A stretch of DNA of 64,000 nucleotides from Cyanoderma ruficeps (Eukaryota; Chordata; Aves; Passeriformes; Timaliidae): contig VZDJ01004378.1 of NCBI GenBank assembly GCA_008694505.1, positions 7,994,659-8,058,658 of the forward strand, in the 5' to 3' direction. The notes under the pieces were generated by a model. That model was not told the origin of the DNA. It made no database searches and saw nothing but the letters and a program-made list of their open reading frames with translations. Made by a program: the position numbers and the translations under genes. Within the stretch, counting starts at the first letter, position 1. Every line of letters starts with the position of its first letter. Positions 63,301-64,000 of the stretch are shown here, piece by piece.

Positions 63301-64000
63301 TAGGTAGATGGTTCTGTGGCTCTTGGATGCAAATGAAAAATGAAACAACAATGTCACGGTCATACCTCTCATACTGAACTCATAAAAAGACATTACAAAA
63401 GGAAAAGTATGGTGAAGTCCTTTGGTTTGACATTCTCAGTTGCAAAACTGAGTAATAGTTTTCTACCTATTTAATATGTAAATATCTTTCTTACATTAGA
63501 TGTGTCTTCATGAACTGCCACAGTGAAGAAAGACTTTTAAAAAGGAGATATTATGAGGATAAGTAGATGAATTATTGAGGAAAAAAAACATAGAAGATTA
63601 GGTTTAAGAACAGCTACTAGTCACTAGCATCTGGAGAGGTATTAATGCATTTATTCTTTTCTACTACATATTAGTCCCTTATTAGCACGTTTTACCTGAG
63701 CTTGTCACAGTCTTATTTTCAAATTACAACAAATTACAACATTAATAAGTTAAAATTAAATATTCGAGGTATTTTAATATGTGAGATATTTTCAAAGTTG
63801 AGGCAATTCTAAAAATGCTGTCACATGTAGCAAAACAATTAGAACATATAAATAATAATGTTGTGGTGCATTTTGGGTTTTGCCAAGTTCTGCATGCTTT
63901 AGTTCCTTGTTTTATAATGGTTTGTCCCTGTACCCCATGTTCTAACCCCTTTGGTTTTTCCTTAGTTATGGGTCCTGTCCATCACTTTGCAACCCCACCC
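54371..64000. other. Gene desert, last part
   Basis: No supported gene. The longest ORF is 126 codons on the minus strand (59181-59561) and shows no recognisable family. GC-richer patches lie at about 57640-57850 and 60830-61090. A stretch at 58400-58950 has an octamer-type motif (atttgcat, 58926-58933) and AT-rich motifs as seen in vertebrate enhancers. Short A runs occur near 62920 and 62960. The sequence stops within unremarkable DNA. Confidence 0.55.

Noticed and set aside
1..64000. CRISPR arrays, operons, phage, tRNA and rRNA genes
   Set aside because: No regularly spaced repeats, tRNA-like cloverleaf motifs or rRNA sequence were seen, and the DNA is vertebrate.

Overview
The window looks like avian nuclear DNA. 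It is AT-rich, intron-split and gene-poor. It carries a CR1 LINE of the bird type with the CR1 3' terminal octamer-like repeat, and its only recognisable gene is the vertebrate muscle gene PPP1R3A. Nothing bacterial, plasmid-like or phage-like is present. The gene and CR1 identities come from reading the translations against remembered family sequences; no database search was run.

Layout. Positions 1-16205 are the 3' part of PPP1R3A intron 1. The first coding exon, which carries the PP1-binding RVxF motif and the glycogen-binding CBM21 domain in known orthologues, was not found and should lie upstream of position 1. This intron holds a very degraded, old CR1-like LINE (about 10570-12290, minus strand) and a C/A-rich tract with G-quadruplex potential on the minus strand (14632-14688). 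Coding exons 2, 3 and 4 lie on the plus strand at 16206-16264, 16371-16507 and 18718-21204. They join in consistent phase and end in the C-terminal hydrophobic anchor that tethers this protein to the sarcoplasmic reticulum in muscle. A 3' UTR with AU-rich motifs and several candidate poly(A) signals follows, to about 21.6, 22.06 or 22.64 kb.

From about 22.6 kb to the end the window reads as a gene desert. No ORF there resembles a cellular protein. It contains a 5'-truncated, inactivated CR1 (32476-34750, minus strand; partial endonuclease, reverse transcriptase and 3' end), a second old CR1 remnant (about 54070-54370, minus strand), a diverged duplication of about 590 bp period (copies near 45064 and 45657), a poly(A) tract interrupted by a 7-N assembly gap (44269-44325), a TA microsatellite (40382-40410), a perfect 14-bp hairpin (27921-27953) and several unexplained GC-richer patches.

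I found no previously undescribed gene system. The most useful leads are a strongly conserved block of unknown function in the middle of PPP1R3A, the 14-bp hairpin, the minus-strand G4 tract, the 45-kb duplication and possible conserved non-coding elements in the desert.
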